From Campylobacter concisus (lineage in GTDB: Bacteria; Campylobacterota; Campylobacteria; Campylobacterales; Campylobacteraceae), in assembly GCF_003048535.1 (NCBI RefSeq), contig NZ_PIRQ01000002.1:124001-188000 (forward strand): a DNA stretch of 64,000 nt. Direction: 5' to 3'. The notes under the pieces are model-generated. The model was not told the DNA's origin and searched no databases. It saw only the letters and a program-made list of their open reading frames with translations. Position numbers and translations under genes: made by a program. Shown here one piece after another: positions 1 through 9,790 of this stretch. How positions within the stretch are numbered: position 1 is the stretch's first letter; every line of letters begins with the position of its first letter.

Positions 1-1125
1 ATCTTTTGGCAAAATTTCATCACCCTCGCTTAGTATCGCTGCACGCTGCACGACTGAAATGAGCTCTCTTATGTTGCCTGGATAGTCGTAGCTCAAAAGC
101 TCCTCTTTAGCCGCTTTTGAGAAATTTTTAGCCTCAAAGCCATACTCTTTGCAACATTTTTCCAAAGTATCCTGCGCGATAGGCAAAATTTCATCCTTTC
201 GCTCGCGAAGTGGCGGGATGAAAAGCGGGATCGTGTTTAGGCGGTAGAAAAGATCCTCTCTAAACCTGCCCTCCCTCATCGCAAGCTCTAAATTTGCATT
301 TGTGGCACAGATGATGCGAACGTCGATCTTTTCACTCTTTGTAGCGCCAAGTCTTGTTATCTCGCGCTCCTGCAAGGCACGAAGCAATTTTGGCTGTAAA
401 TTTATAGGCATCTCGCCGATCTCATCTAAAAATAGCGTTCCGCCATTTGCTAGCTCAAACTGTCCTTTTTTTGTAGTCGCAGCGTCGGTGAATGCGCCTT
501 TTTCAAAGCCAAAAAGCTCACTTTCTATCAAATTTTCAGGGATAGCAGCCATATTTAAAGCAACAAATGCTGCATCTTTTCTAGGTGAGTTTGCATGGAT
601 AAATTTAGCAAAGACCTCCTTGCCAACGCCGCTTTCGCCACTAAGCATTATTGAAGCGTCAGTCCTTGCGGCTTTTAGCGCGATATTTAGCGTAGCTTCA
701 AGCGCCTTTGAAGTGGCTAAAAAGCCGTTATTTTCGCTTTTTGTTTCTATTTTTTTTATAGTTTTTGGAGTTTTTTGCTTAAGAAGCTCGACCCTTTTTA
801 TCGCCTCGTAAAGCGTTGAGACGTCAAACGGCTTGGTTAAAAAGTCCTTTACGCCGAGCCTAACGCTCTCGATCGCCTTATTAAGTGTCGCGTTTCCAGT
901 CATTATGATGACGTCAAATTTGCCGTTTAACTCCTTAATAAACTCAAGTCCATCCATCTTTGGCATGTTTATGTCGGTGATGATTAGATCAGTGTCGTCG
1001 CTTAGTTTTTTTAGGGCTTCAACTGCGCTCTTATAGCTTTTGATGTTTAGTTCTTCATACTCGCCAAGTGCGATCTCAAGCGACTTTCGCATATTGATGT
1101 CATCTTCTACTATGACGATATTCAT
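1..1125 (-). CDS. flgR: FlgR, sigma-54 response regulator (3' end cut by window)
   Basis: NtrC-family activator that, in Campylobacter, is phosphorylated by FlgS and switches on sigma-54 flagellar genes. The receiver domain covers about residues 1-115, with the phospho-acceptor Asp at about 51. The AAA+ domain shows the Walker A motif GESGVGKE, GAFTDA (the sigma-54 contact loop, a common variant of GAFTGA) and Walker B LFLDEIGEMP. The start is ATG at 1125. The gene runs off the left edge while still inside the AAA+ domain, so the C-terminus is unseen. It lies downstream of flgP-flgQ on the same strand, the order flgR-flgQ-flgP-gyrA I recall from C. jejuni (Cj1024c-Cj1027c). Confidence 0.92.
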   Translation of the reverse strand, partial: MNIVIVEDDINMRKSLEIALGEYEELNIKSYKSAVEALKKLSDDTDLIITDINMPKMDGLEFIKELNGKFDVIIMTGNATLNKAIESVRLGVKDFLTKPFDVSTLYEAIKRVELLKQKTPKTIKKIETKSENNGFLATSKALEATLNIALKAARTDASIMLSGESGVGKEVFAKFIHANSPRKDAAFVALNMAAIPENLIESELFGFEKGAFTDAATTKKGQFELANGGTLFLDEIGEMPINLQPKLLRALQEREITRLGATKSEKIDVRIICATNANLELAMREGRFREDLFYRLNTIPLFIPPLRERKDEILPIAQDTLEKCCKEYGFEAKNFSKAAKEELLSYDYPGNIRELISVVQRAAILSEGDEILPKD

Positions 1126-1136
1126 TTGATCTCTTT

Positions 1137-1529
1137 TTATTGAAGTGTGCCGATGATAGCGGATTTTGGCTTAAATTCCACCATAAACCTAACTGGCAAA
1201 ATTTTCAAATTTGAAGCATTTGTGACCTGCGCATTTTTAACATTTAGCTCATTTTTTATCATCACTTTTTTTAAAGCAAAGCAGTCAAAAATCTCATCTT
1301 TGTGTAAATTTAAAAAGCCAAGAGTTGTAGTATTTTCATCTTTAAAAGCATCTATCTGGCAAAGAAATTTTGGTTTTGGATTTGGTGAAAGGGTCATCGC
1401 CTTTGAAAATGAAATTTCTTCAAAGGCAACTATTTGATTTTTCGTATCAACCTTCGCCCAGAAGATAAACTCCTCCAAGCAAAAGGCGAAATTTAAAAAT
1501 ATAGTTAGTAAGAAAAGACTTCTCGCCAC
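1137..1529 (-). CDS. flgQ: FlgQ-like exported motility protein
   Basis: 130-residue protein with an N-terminal hydrophobic signal segment (residues 2-18) and no recognisable enzyme motif. It is assigned by position: it overlaps the 3' end of flgP by 25 bases and precedes flgR, as flgQ does in C. jejuni, where FlgP and FlgQ are needed for motility and FlgP builds the outer-membrane-associated basal disk. The start is GTG at 1529 with a weak GAAG ribosome-binding site inside flgP. Sequence similarity to FlgQ was not tested, so the symbol rests mostly on synteny. Confidence 0.7.
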   Translation of the reverse strand: MARSLFLLTIFLNFAFCLEEFIFWAKVDTKNQIVAFEEISFSKAMTLSPNPKPKFLCQIDAFKDENTTTLGFLNLHKDEIFDCFALKKVMIKNELNVKNAQVTNASNLKILPVRFMVEFKPKSAIIGTLQ

Positions 1530-2005
1530 TTATCTTCGTCTATCTTAAGCTCCATATTTACCTTATAAAGCCCGTCTTTGAAATTTTCGTTCACGATCCT
1601 TGCGTTTTTGACAAGACCTTGAACCTTTGAAGTGATAGATGAGTCGTTTAGCATCGCGTCTCTTACGGTGTCTTCAGCGTTGATCTTTACGCCATAAAGC
1701 TTACCAGCAAGCTGCGAATAAGCATCCGCCATCGCCGCTCTTTTTGCAAGAGTGACCGACTGAGCGTATGAGAGCGAATTTAGCGGAGCTATACCCTCGC
1801 CTGTGGCTCTAAAAGTGGTCTCTTTTGGAGCGCTATCATATATCATCTTCTCTTTTTTCATCACCTCTCTAAGATCGTCTTTATCGACCTTTTGGATAAC
1901 TACGTTGCGGTTTGATGTGTTAGTTGGCTCACCCATAAAGCCGTTAAATGAGCAGCCGCCAAAAATAGTAATCATCAAAGCAAAAGATAAAATTTTAACC
2001 TTCAT
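1505..2005 (-). CDS. flgP: FlgP, LPP20-family outer-membrane lipoprotein
   Basis: 166-residue lipoprotein. The signal peptide ends in a lipobox FGGC, with the lipidated Cys at about 18. An LPP20-type domain of about residues 55-165 follows (alternating strands, conserved ARIV and Y-K-V-N segments). In Campylobacter, FlgP forms the basal disk under the outer membrane and is required for motility. I place the start at ATG 2005 rather than TTG 2011, because AAGG sits 6 bases upstream of the ATG. A sigma-54-type promoter overlaps the end of gyrA just upstream. It overlaps flgQ. Confidence 0.85.
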   Translation of the reverse strand: MKVKILSFALMITIFGGCSFNGFMGEPTNTSNRNVVIQKVDKDDLREVMKKEKMIYDSAPKETTFRATGEGIAPLNSLSYAQSVTLAKRAAMADAYSQLAGKLYGVKINAEDTVRDAMLNDSSITSKVQGLVKNARIVNENFKDGLYKVNMELKIDEDKWREVFSY

Positions 2006-2040
2006 AAACAACCTTTTTTATGCTTTTATTTAAAATTTAA

Positions 2041-2056
2041 TAGCAAAATTTATTCC
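2041..2056 (-). promoter_or_regulatory. Sigma-54-type promoter for flgP-flgQ
   Basis: On the minus strand GGAA-N6-TTGC is followed by TA, matching the Campylobacter sigma-54 pattern GGAA-N6-TTGC. The GGAATAA contains the last codon (GAA) and the stop (TAA) of gyrA, so the promoter is embedded in that gene's end. The GC of the -12 box is about 40 bases upstream of the flgP ATG. This is a motif match only; no transcript data are available. Confidence 0.6.
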
Positions 2057-4671
2057 AAAAGCCCCATATCTTCGCTTGGTGCTTCTTCCTCATCCTCGCC
2101 ATCATCTGCCTTAGGGCATCTTGCGATACTTACGACATCATCGCCATCGACATTTACTACGATCACGCCACTTGTGTTACGTCCTGCTTTGCGGATGCTT
2201 TGCATATCGACTCTTATCATCTTACCGCTTGATGTTAGAGCCATAAGATCTTGCTCTTCATCAACCATCACAACGCCTACTAGATCGCCTGTTCTGCTTG
2301 TTAGTTTCATACAGATGACGCCTTTGCCGCCACGATTTGTCAAGCGGTACTCATCAGCGGTTGTGCGCTTGCCGATACCTTTTTGAGATATGCTTAAAAT
2401 TTCTTGATCATTGCTTTCGATGACTGCTGCGCCTACGACCTCATCGCCTGGCTCTTTAAATTTGATACCAGTTACGCCGCGTGCAGTTCTTCCCATTTGG
2501 CGAACTTTGCTGATCTTAAATTTAAGGCACATACCCTTTTTAGTAACGACAAATAGCATTGTCTCATCGCTTGAGTTTGCGTCCTCTTCGGCATTTACAT
2601 TATCTTCGTCGATCTCATTTTGAAGCTCTTCTATCTCAAGCACCTCTGTCTCAACGCTTAGCTCATTTTCTGGGTCAGTCACTGGCATATCATCGTATGT
2701 TTGAGCGATGAGTGCAGTTACTAGCTCGTCGTTCTCATCAAGGCTTATCGCTCTTACGCCGACTGAGCGGATGTTTTTAAACTCACTTAAATTTGTACGT
2801 TTTACGATGCCATTTTTAGTGAAGAACGCTAGCGATTTGCTCTCGTCAAAGTCGGTCGTTGGGATGATCGCTTTGATCTTCTCATCAGGCTGCAACTGGA
2901 TCAAATTTACAACTGCTTTGCCCTTTGCTGTGCGGCTTCCCTCTGGGATCTTATAGACTTTTAGCCAGTAGAGCTGTCCGCGGTCAGTCACAAACATAAG
3001 CGTATCGTGGGTATTTGAAGTAAAGAAGCTCTCTATAAAGTCATCATCGTATGTCGTGACCGCTACTTTGCCCTTGCCACCGCGTTTTTGCTTCTCGTAC
3101 TGCTTGCTTGGCACACGCTTGATGTAGCCGCGGTGAGTTATGGTTACAACCATATTTTCATTTGGTATGAGGTCTTCGATATCGATGTCATCGTAGTCAT
3201 CAACGATCTCAGTAACTCTTGGTACTTTAAATTTATTTTTGATCTCAAGAAGCTCTTCTTTGATCAAATTTTCAAGCAATGTCTCGCTTTTTAAAATTTC
3301 ATCAAGTCTTGCGATCTCAGCCATAAGCTCGGCCAGCTCAGCCTCTAGTTTCTCGCGCTCAAGACCCGTTAGCTTGCTTAGCCTCATATCTAGGATAGCG
3401 TTTGCTTGAAGCTCTGAGAGGTTAAATTTACTCATCAGCCCTTCTCTAGCAACCGCTGTATCGGCACTATTTCTAATAAGTTCGATCACCTCGTCGATAT
3501 TATCAAGTGCGATCTTTAGACCCTCTAAGATGTGGGCTCTTGCGCGCGCTTTTTCAAGCTCAAATATAGTCCTTCTAATGATAACTGTTTTTCTGTGATT
3601 TAAAAATAGCTTAAGTAGCTCAATAAGGTTAAATACCTTTGGCTCTTTGTTATTAATAGCAAGCATAATAACGCCAAAAGTGCTCTCCATCGTGGTTGAT
3701 TTAAATAGGTTATTTAGCACGATGTCGCTCATTGCGTCGCGTTTTAGCTCGATAACTACGCGAATACCGTCTTTATCAGACTCATCTCTAACCTCGCTAA
3801 TGCCCTCTATCTGTTTATCTTTTACAAGCTCAGCGATCTGCTCGATAAGCCTAGCTTTGTTTGTTTGATATGGTAGCTCGTCGATGACGATCACATCTTT
3901 ATTTGGCTTTTTTTCTATGTGGGTTTTTGCTCTTAGTTTGACCCTGCCACGACCTGTGCGGTAGGCCTCTATGATGCCCTTTTTACCAAAGATGATACCG
4001 CCAGTTGGGAAGTCTGGACCTTTTATAAATTCCATCACCTCTTCAAGTGTCGCCTCTTTGTTTTCAAGAAGTAGTAAAAGACCGTCTATTAGCTCATCAA
4101 GACTGTGTGGTGGGATATTTGTCGCCATACCAACAGCGATACCGCTTGAGCCGTTTAATAATAAATTTGGCACACGGCTAGGCAAAACATCTGGTTCGAC
4201 CTCTCTATCGTCATAGTTTGGTACAAAATCAACCGTGTCTTTGTCAATATCTTTTAAAAGCTCTTCGGTAAGCATTGTCATTCTAGCTTCGGTATAACGC
4301 ATCGCAGCTGCACTGTCGCCATCTATCGAGCCAAAGTTTCCTTGTCCATCAACGACTGGATAACGCATAGAAAATTTCTGAGCCATACGAACAAGTGCGT
4401 CATAAACCGCCGTATCGCCGTGTGGGTGGTACTTACCGATAACTTCACCGACGATACGAGCTGACTTCATATAGGCGCTTCTGCTACCAACGCCAAGATT
4501 GTCCATAGCATACAAAATTCTTCTGTGAACTGGCTTTAGTCCGTCTCTAGCATCAGGCAAAGCACGTCCCACAATGACACTCATGGAGTAGTCAAGATAG
4601 CTAGTTTTTATTGACTCTTCGATATCAACAGACGCGATATCTTGGGTTAATTCAAGTAGATTGTCTTTCAT
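2050..4671 (-). CDS. gyrA: DNA gyrase subunit A
   Basis: 873-residue type II topoisomerase subunit that cuts and rejoins DNA during negative supercoiling. The catalytic Tyr is at about 126 (AMRYTEARM) and the quinolone-resistance region reads [15 protein letters not shown]. Thr87, equivalent to C. jejuni Thr86, is unmutated, so no quinolone-resistance change is seen at that site. The C-terminal beta-pinwheel carries the GyrA box QKRGGKGK. A strongly acidic insertion of about 40 residues interrupts the pinwheel (DNA about 2570-2700) and the C-terminus is acidic. The start ATG has an AGGA site. A possible -10 (TAAAAT) lies in the 98-base gap upstream. Confidence 0.98.
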   Translation of the reverse strand: MKDNLLELTQDIASVDIEESIKTSYLDYSMSVIVGRALPDARDGLKPVHRRILYAMDNLGVGSRSAYMKSARIVGEVIGKYHPHGDTAVYDALVRMAQKFSMRYPVVDGQGNFGSIDGDSAAAMRYTEARMTMLTEELLKDIDKDTVDFVPNYDDREVEPDVLPSRVPNLLLNGSSGIAVGMATNIPPHSLDELIDGLLLLLENKEATLEEVMEFIKGPDFPTGGIIFGKKGIIEAYRTGRGRVKLRAKTHIEKKPNKDVIVIDELPYQTNKARLIEQIAELVKDKQIEGISEVRDESDKDGIRVVIELKRDAMSDIVLNNLFKSTTMESTFGVIMLAINNKEPKVFNLIELLKLFLNHRKTVIIRRTIFELEKARARAHILEGLKIALDNIDEVIELIRNSADTAVAREGLMSKFNLSELQANAILDMRLSKLTGLEREKLEAELAELMAEIARLDEILKSETLLENLIKEELLEIKNKFKVPRVTEIVDDYDDIDIEDLIPNENMVVTITHRGYIKRVPSKQYEKQKRGGKGKVAVTTYDDDFIESFFTSNTHDTLMFVTDRGQLYWLKVYKIPEGSRTAKGKAVVNLIQLQPDEKIKAIIPTTDFDESKSLAFFTKNGIVKRTNLSEFKNIRSVGVRAISLDENDELVTALIAQTYDDMPVTDPENELSVETEVLEIEELQNEIDEDNVNAEEDANSSDETMLFVVTKKGMCLKFKISKVRQMGRTARGVTGIKFKEPGDEVVGAAVIESNDQEILSISQKGIGKRTTADEYRLTNRGGKGVICMKLTSRTGDLVGVVMVDEEQDLMALTSSGKMIRVDMQSIRKAGRNTSGVIVVNVDGDDVVSIARCPKADDGEDEEEAPSEDMGLLE

Positions 4672-4769
4672 TTTTTTCCTTAAATTTAGCTTGGCTGATT
4701 TTAGCTTAAAATTAATAAAAACTTGCTAAATAGTAAATCAGCGACTTTGGCAATAGTGCGATAAAAATT

Positions 4770-5165
4770 TTAGTCTAAAATTCTTACTATCTGCTCTTTT
4801 TTAAGAATAAAATCATAGCTAAAAGCATCTATCACGACACCAGCGTAGCTACTCTCTTTTAGCATCGCAAGATACTCTTTTAGGCCTATCTCAATGCTCT
4901 CTTGCTCACTGTCATTTCGCCAAAGCTTCATCGCCTCTTTGCTTGTAAATGCCGGAAAATAGCTAAGCTTCTCGCTCTCATCTTCAAGTAGGATAAATTT
5001 GATATTTGAGCCCTCCTCCTCATAAACTACGCCACCGTCAGGCTTTGCAAGCGCTTGGTTTAAAAGCACCGGAGCAAAAAAAGTAGCCTTTTTTAAAGCC
5101 ACTATCAAATTTACCTCATTTTGCTGGCTGGGTTCATTTAAAAATTTATCCATTGCTTCTTGCAT
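4770..5165 (-). CDS. SseB-family N-terminal-domain protein
   Basis: 131-residue cytosolic protein resembling the SseB (enhanced serine sensitivity) N-terminal domain. It begins with a helical segment LNEPSQQNEVNLIVALKKATFFAPV, broken here only by its own turns, then FILLEDESEKLSYFPAFTSKEAMKLW and a C-terminal GVVIDAFSYDFILKKEQI. The family has no settled biochemical role. It follows gmhA by one base on the same strand and is probably the last gene of the heptose operon. The family call is from pattern recognition. Confidence 0.65.
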   Translation of the reverse strand: MQEAMDKFLNEPSQQNEVNLIVALKKATFFAPVLLNQALAKPDGGVVYEEEGSNIKFILLEDESEKLSYFPAFTSKEAMKLWRNDSEQESIEIGLKEYLAMLKESSYAGVVIDAFSYDFILKKEQIVRILD

Positions 5166-5166
5166 A

Positions 5167-5736
5167 TTAACCCCTAAAAGCCTCGTCTACAGCCTGGCAG
5201 ATCGTGTGAATAAAAAATATGTGCGACTCTTGTATCCTTGCGGTATCGCTTGAACTAACGACTAAATTTAGATCACACCCTTCATTCATCGCACCGCCGC
5301 CTTTGCCGCTAAGTCCAAGCACTGATGCGCCCATTTTCTTGGCACTTTTTATAGCTTCAAGGACGTTTTTGCTATTGCCACTTGTTGAGATCGCCACGAG
5401 CAAGTCACCAGACTGCGCTAAGGCCTCAAACTGACGTGAAAAGACATAGTCAAAGCCGTAGTCATTGCCAATGGCCGTAAGTGCCGAAGTATCAGTGGTT
5501 AGCGCGATACCAGGTAGTGGCTGGCGCTCGCTTTTATATCTGCCAGTTAGCTCGGCTGCAAAGTGCTGAGCATCTGCCGCAGAGCCACCGTTGCCGCATA
5601 TTAGCACCTTTTTGCCATTTTTTAGCGTATCAGCTACCATCTGGCAAGCGCGCTCTAGGCTATCAAGTAAATTTACATGCTCGCTAAAGGTCCTTTGGTG
5701 AGTCTCGAGTTCATTTTTTATCATTGTTTTTAGCAT
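5167..5736 (-). CDS. gmhA: Phosphoheptose isomerase GmhA
   Basis: 189-residue SIS-domain enzyme converting sedoheptulose 7-phosphate to D-glycero-D-manno-heptose 7-phosphate, the first step to the ADP-heptose of the lipooligosaccharide inner core. The SIS signature [19 protein letters not shown] is at about residues 48-66, with SxSGxS-type loop [10 protein letters not shown] further on. It overlaps the 3' end of hldE by 26 bases, or 14 if the inner ATG at 5724 is used. It is in one operon with hldE, hldD and gmhB, giving the complete heptose pathway. Confidence 0.95.
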   Translation of the reverse strand: MLKTMIKNELETHQRTFSEHVNLLDSLERACQMVADTLKNGKKVLICGNGGSAADAQHFAAELTGRYKSERQPLPGIALTTDTSALTAIGNDYGFDYVFSRQFEALAQSGDLLVAISTSGNSKNVLEAIKSAKKMGASVLGLSGKGGGAMNEGCDLNLVVSSSDTARIQESHIFFIHTICQAVDEAFRG

Positions 5737-7129
5737 CTTTTATCCTTTTTATTATCCCTGTTGTGCTTTTGCCCTCGACAAAGTCAATTAGCCTGACCTC
5801 TTTTACGATCTCGCTGCCAACGACCTCTTTGTCTTTATAATCAGCCCCTTTTACAAGCACGTCAGGCTTTATCTTTGTTATCAAATTTAATGGCGTATCC
5901 TCATCAAAAATCACGACATAATCAACAAATCCAAGCCCACTTAGCACGCAGGCTCTATCATCTTGCGAGTTTATAGGTCTAGCCTCGCCTTTTAGCCTCT
6001 TAACTGAAGCGTCTGAGTTTAGCCCGACAACCAAAAGATCGCCAAGCTCCCTTGCGCGCGCTAGGTATTTTACGTGCCCAGCGTGCAAGATATCAAAGCA
6101 GCCATTTGTGAAAACGATCTTTTTTTTGTCCTTTTGGCTCAAAATTTCTTCTAACTCCTCAACGCTTTTAAGCTTGTGCTCGAAATTTGCCCCAAACGAG
6201 CTATTTAGCAGCTGCTCGATCTCGCTAAAGCTAGCCGTTGCGCTACCTATCTTAGCCACGACGACGGCTGCTGCAAGGTTTGCTATCTTTATCGCCTCTT
6301 TTATATCAGCCCCGTTTGCTAGCATGTAGCCAAGTGTAGCTAGCACCGTATCCCCAGCGCCAGTGACGTCAAAGACCTCTTTTGCTTTAGCAGCAAAGAT
6401 GTGTAGCCTGTCATCATATAGCGCGATACCCTCTTCTGAGATTGTGATAATCGAATAGGTCAAATTTAGCTCGTCTTTTAGCTGTTTTATCGCCTTTTCA
6501 AGCTCAGCTTTGTCTTTTATCTTTAAATTTGTAGCCTCGCTCGCCTCTTTTTTATTTGGCGTTAGAAGAGTTGCGTTTTTGTATTTTGAGTAGTCACTAC
6601 CTTTTGGATCGATAAGTACTGGGATCTTTAGCTTCACGCACTCGTTTATTATCTCTTGGCAGACCTTTTCGCTAAGCACGCCTTTGCCGTAGTCACTTAA
6701 CAAGACAGCCTTGAAATTTGCAAGGTTTTCTTTTACTTTTAAGATGAGCTCATCTTCTAAATTTATCTTGACGACGCTCTCTTTATCGATCCTGACAACT
6801 TGCTGGTGGGATGCCATAATACGGCTTTTTATCGAGCTTTCACGCCCTTTTTCGGTAAGGATTAGCTCATCTTTTACATTTAGCTCAGCAAGCTTCTCTT
6901 TTATCTTTTTGCCAGCCTCATCATCGCCTAAGACGCTAGCCACGCTCACGTTCGCGCCAAGGGAAAGTAAATTTCTCACCACATTGCCAGCGCCACCAAG
7001 CGTATAGGTTTCGTTATTTATCTTAACAACCTGCACTGGCGCTTCAGGCGAGATGCGCTCGCAACTGCCCCAGATGTAGTGATCTAGCATGAGATCGCCA
7101 ACGACTAAAATTTTAACTTTTTTAGCCAT
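5711..7129 (-). CDS. hldE: Bifunctional heptose 7-phosphate kinase / heptose 1-phosphate adenylyltransferase HldE
   Basis: 472-residue two-domain enzyme. The N-terminal ribokinase-type domain (about 1-315) carries [10 protein letters not shown] and the PfkB signature [11 protein letters not shown], and phosphorylates the heptose at C1. The C-terminal nucleotidyltransferase domain (about 338-472) carries [17 protein letters not shown], with the HxGH-type catalytic motif, and adds AMP. Full length for the fused form. The start overlaps the end of hldD by 8 bases, suggesting translational coupling. Confidence 0.96.
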   Translation of the reverse strand: MAKKVKILVVGDLMLDHYIWGSCERISPEAPVQVVKINNETYTLGGAGNVVRNLLSLGANVSVASVLGDDEAGKKIKEKLAELNVKDELILTEKGRESSIKSRIMASHQQVVRIDKESVVKINLEDELILKVKENLANFKAVLLSDYGKGVLSEKVCQEIINECVKLKIPVLIDPKGSDYSKYKNATLLTPNKKEASEATNLKIKDKAELEKAIKQLKDELNLTYSIITISEEGIALYDDRLHIFAAKAKEVFDVTGAGDTVLATLGYMLANGADIKEAIKIANLAAAVVVAKIGSATASFSEIEQLLNSSFGANFEHKLKSVEELEEILSQKDKKKIVFTNGCFDILHAGHVKYLARARELGDLLVVGLNSDASVKRLKGEARPINSQDDRACVLSGLGFVDYVVIFDEDTPLNLITKIKPDVLVKGADYKDKEVVGSEIVKEVRLIDFVEGKSTTGIIKRIKDAKNNDKK

Positions 7130-8111
7130 TTAGCTCTTCCTTATAAATTCTCTTTATCTCTGGCAAGTAGTCTTTGATCGCTTCTTCCAGACTCCAAGTT
7201 GCACTAAAGCCAAATGCCTCACGAGCTGGTGCTACGTCGGCCTCTGTGTGAAACTGATATGAGCCGATAAATGGGTTTTTGATGTATTCGTTGCCTAAAT
7301 TTACGCCGATCTCACGCTGCAAGATGTCAGCGATATCTTGAAAGCTCCTTGCTTTGCCAGTAGCTGCGTTATAGACGCCACTTGGCGCGTCAAGTGCTTT
7401 TATATTTGCATCAATGATATCTTTTATGTAAACAAAGTCACGTTTGATCTGGTCGCTGCCTTCAAAGAGTCTTGGAGTCTTGCCAGCTAAAATTTGTAAG
7501 CCAAACTGAAGTACCATCGAAGCGGTTTTATTTTTGAAAAACTCACCCTTGCCAAAGACGTTAAAATACCTCAGCCCAACCACGCTCACGCCACGCTTTG
7601 CGTAAATTTTATTGATATTATCCATGCTTAGTTTGCTAAAGCCATAGACGTTATTTGGCGCTTCGCACTCACCAACTGTTTGTGGGCTCTTTGCGTTGCC
7701 ATAAGTGGCGCCTGAGCTAGCGTAAATTATCTTTGCACCCAAACTCTCGCAGATATCAAGCAAATTTACAAAAGCGTTTACGTTTGTTTTTATTAGCTCG
7801 TCTTGCTCTTTTACGGTTGTATCAGAAATCGCTGCCTCGTGATAGATGACGTCTGGACGAAAGCTCTTTATCTTCTCAAGCGTGCTCTCATCGTTGATAT
7901 CGCCAGCGTAAATTTCACCCTTAAATCCAAGTAAATTTTTAAAATGGCCAAAGCTTTTTAGGTTGCCATTGCTAAATGTCTCGTCGTTTCTAAATTTATC
8001 CACGACAAGCACGTGAGCGTCTTTGTAATTTTCATCAAAATAATGCGCCAAAGCTGAGCCGATAAAGCCAGCGCCACCAGTTATAACTATCTTTTTTCCA
8101 TTTAAATTCAT
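7122..8111 (-). CDS. hldD: ADP-glyceromanno-heptose 6-epimerase HldD
   Basis: 329-residue extended short-chain dehydrogenase. The NAD(P)-binding glycine motif GGAGFIGS is at about residues 12-19 and the catalytic YxxxK at VYGFSK. It epimerises ADP-D-glycero- to ADP-L-glycero-D-manno-heptose, the last step before lipooligosaccharide core assembly. The start overlaps the stop of gmhB by 4 bases (ATGA). The order gmhB-hldD-hldE-gmhA matches the C. jejuni Cj1152c-Cj1149c block as I recall it. Confidence 0.95.
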   Translation of the reverse strand: MNLNGKKIVITGGAGFIGSALAHYFDENYKDAHVLVVDKFRNDETFSNGNLKSFGHFKNLLGFKGEIYAGDINDESTLEKIKSFRPDVIYHEAAISDTTVKEQDELIKTNVNAFVNLLDICESLGAKIIYASSGATYGNAKSPQTVGECEAPNNVYGFSKLSMDNINKIYAKRGVSVVGLRYFNVFGKGEFFKNKTASMVLQFGLQILAGKTPRLFEGSDQIKRDFVYIKDIIDANIKALDAPSGVYNAATGKARSFQDIADILQREIGVNLGNEYIKNPFIGSYQFHTEADVAPAREAFGFSATWSLEEAIKDYLPEIKRIYKEELNG

Positions 8112-8623
8112 AGTGATTTTTCCTTTTTTAGCTTATTTAAAACATCTCTTACATCTTTAAAATTTATCCCATCAAGCAAGAAATTTCTACCAACACCTGC
8201 TCTTTTGCCAGCCTCGACGTCGCTTGGCTTATCGCCTATCATGAGCGAGTTTTTAATATCTATATTAAACTCATCCTTTGCATCAAGTATCATTTTTGGA
8301 TTTGGTTTTCTGCAAGCGCAATCCGCCTCTGGAGCGTGTGGGCAAAAGTAGACTTTGGTGATAAAAATTTGCTCTTTTTTGAAAATTTCAAGCATAAATT
8401 TATTTAGAGTATCAAACTGCTCCTGCGTGTAGTAGCCCCTGCCGATGCCTGATTGATTTGTCACGACAAAGAGCTTGTAGCCAGCCTTGGCAAATCCTCT
8501 TAAAGCATCAAAAACGCCATCGATAAATTTAAAATCTTTTATCTCGTAAACATATCCAGCATCTTCGTTTATTACGCCGTCTCGATCTAGAAAAAGTGCT
8601 TTAATAGGCTCATTTTTATTCAT
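8108..8623 (-). CDS. gmhB: D-glycero-D-manno-heptose 1,7-bisphosphate 7-phosphatase GmhB
   Basis: 171-residue HAD phosphatase. The nucleophile motif DRDGVINED is near residue 13, the second HAD motif is VVTNQSG, and a cysteine-rich zinc loop CPHAPEADCACRKP is typical of GmhB. It removes the C7 phosphate between the two HldE reactions. It is the first gene of the heptose operon and stands back to back with the cytochrome c553 gene across a 91-base gap that should hold both promoters. Confidence 0.94.
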   Translation of the reverse strand: MNKNEPIKALFLDRDGVINEDAGYVYEIKDFKFIDGVFDALRGFAKAGYKLFVVTNQSGIGRGYYTQEQFDTLNKFMLEIFKKEQIFITKVYFCPHAPEADCACRKPNPKMILDAKDEFNIDIKNSLMIGDKPSDVEAGKRAGVGRNFLLDGINFKDVRDVLNKLKKEKSL

Positions 8624-8680
8624 TTGGTGATTATAGCCAAAATATTTTAACTAGCTTCTTGCGAATTTACCTTTTTGTAC

Positions 8681-8686
8681 TATAAT
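8681..8686 (+). promoter_or_regulatory. -10 box of cytochrome c553 gene
   Basis: TATAAT preceded by TTTTTG about 5 bases upstream, the T-rich extended -10 arrangement usual for Campylobacter sigma-70 promoters. It lies 29 bases before the ATG. Confidence 0.6.
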
Positions 8687-8714
8687 GCACAAACTTTTTT
8701 ACAAAGGATGAAAA

Positions 8715-9017
8715 ATGAAAAAATTACTAATTGTTTCTAGCGTTGCGGCTCTACTTTCAACTGCTGCCTTTGCTGCAGATGGTGCTGCTATCTACAAAAA
8801 ATGCATCGCCTGTCATGGCGCAAAAGCTGAAAAAATGTTCAATAATAAAGTTCCAGCTTTAACATCTCTTGATGCAGCAGCTATCGAAGAGGCACTAAAG
8901 GGTTATAAAACAGGAGCAAATAAATTTGGTCTTGGCGCTATGATGAAACCAATAGCTACTCCAATGAGCGACGAAGATGCAAAAGCAGTAGCTGAATACA
9001 TCCAAACTTTAAAATAA
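8715..9017 (+). CDS. Periplasmic cytochrome c553
   Basis: 100-residue monohaem c-type cytochrome. A signal peptide (1-20, cleaved after AAFA) is followed by the haem-binding motif CIACH at about 29-33. A Met-rich stretch near the C-terminus (GAMMKPIATPM) supplies the probable axial Met ligand. It shuttles electrons in the periplasm between the bc1 complex and terminal oxidases or peroxidases. It is transcribed alone, divergently from the heptose operon, as I recall for Cj1153, and is followed by a GC-rich hairpin. Confidence 0.93.
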   Translation: MKKLLIVSSVAALLSTAAFAADGAAIYKKCIACHGAKAEKMFNNKVPALTSLDAAAIEEALKGYKTGANKFGLGAMMKPIATPMSDEDAKAVAEYIQTLK

Positions 9018-9022
9018 TAATT

Positions 9023-9038
9023 AGGGGCATTCGCCCCT
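9023..9038 (+). terminator. Terminator-like hairpin after cytochrome c553
   Basis: AGGGGC-ATTC-GCCCCT, a perfect 6-bp GC-rich stem with a 4-base loop, 5 bases after the stop codon. It lacks a long T-tract, so termination may be incomplete. Confidence 0.6.
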
Positions 9039-9118
9039 CCTACATTTTAAATTTATACTAATAATCCATAAAACATATAGTAGATGGGAATTTCTTTTTT
9101 TATATTTAAAAGTTATGA

Positions 9119-9586
9119 AACCTAATTTTTACCAATCTTCCTTTTTACAAAACTATTCTAGTCTTCAAAGCCATAAAACAACGCTTAGAAATAGCTAAGA
9201 GTGTAAGTAAAATAGAGGCACGCAAACTCTTTACTGAAACAAAAGACGACCAAGTGCTTCGTATGGCTTACTACTGGGTATCTCAAGATGCTTATGATAA
9301 CTGCAAAGACCTACCATTAAACAAGTGCCCTATAACTCATCTAAACCACGATACAGCAAATCGTATGTGGTGGGCTGTAAGAAACCATCTAGGATATAAG
9401 GGAGAAAACAACACTCACGGACTATACGTATTACGCCATACAGTGGCTTCCAGGTTAGTGAGTTTGAAGGGATTTAATGCTCATAAACTGATGGCTTTTA
9501 TGGGTCATACAGATATTAAAAGTAGCTTACACTACGTTCATCTCAATGTTGATGATATACGTGATGGTGTGGGGGTTGGCGTTTAG
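9119..9586 (+). pseudogene. Decayed tyrosine recombinase (phage-type integrase), 3' fragment
   Basis: The open frame keeps only the C-terminal catalytic part of a tyrosine recombinase. It has LRHTVASRLV (second conserved Arg), FMGHTDIKSS (the conserved GH) and LHYVHL (the Tyr nucleophile). The first conserved Arg and the arm-binding and core-binding domains are absent. An ATG at 9115 opens another frame that stops at 9198 after 27 codons, and the recombinase frame has no good start and ribosome-binding site, pointing to frameshift or deletion decay. It ends 29 bases from the 3' end of tRNA-fMet, a classic integration site, and is probably the relic of a lost element. Confidence 0.75.
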
Positions 9587-9614
9587 TTTTTAGATGATAA
9601 AAATATGAGGCATT

Positions 9615-9689
<75 letters not shown>

Positions 9690-9715
9690 ATAAGTATTAT
9701 TTTGGATTTAAAAAG

Positions 9716-9790
9716 TGGATGGGGTAAGAGGATTCGAACCTCTGAATGACTGGACCAAAACCAGTTGCCTTACCGCTTGGCGATACCCCA
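9716..9790 (-). tRNA. tRNA-Gln (TTG)
   Basis: 75-nucleotide cloverleaf with acceptor stem TGGGGTA/TACCCCA, anticodon TTG in loop TTTTGGT, T-loop TTCGAAT and encoded CCA. It lies 26 bases upstream of tRNA-fMet on the same strand, probably in one transcript. Confidence 0.96.

Noticed and set aside
302-1036. Two plus-strand reading frames opposite flgR
   Set aside because: They are antisense shadows of a clear NtrC-family gene; low-complexity Ser/Phe-rich translations with no ribosome-binding sites.
4410-4430. Possible fluoroquinolone-resistance mutation in gyrA
   Set aside because: The codon equivalent to C. jejuni Thr86 encodes Thr and the nearby Asp is normal, so it is the susceptible form.
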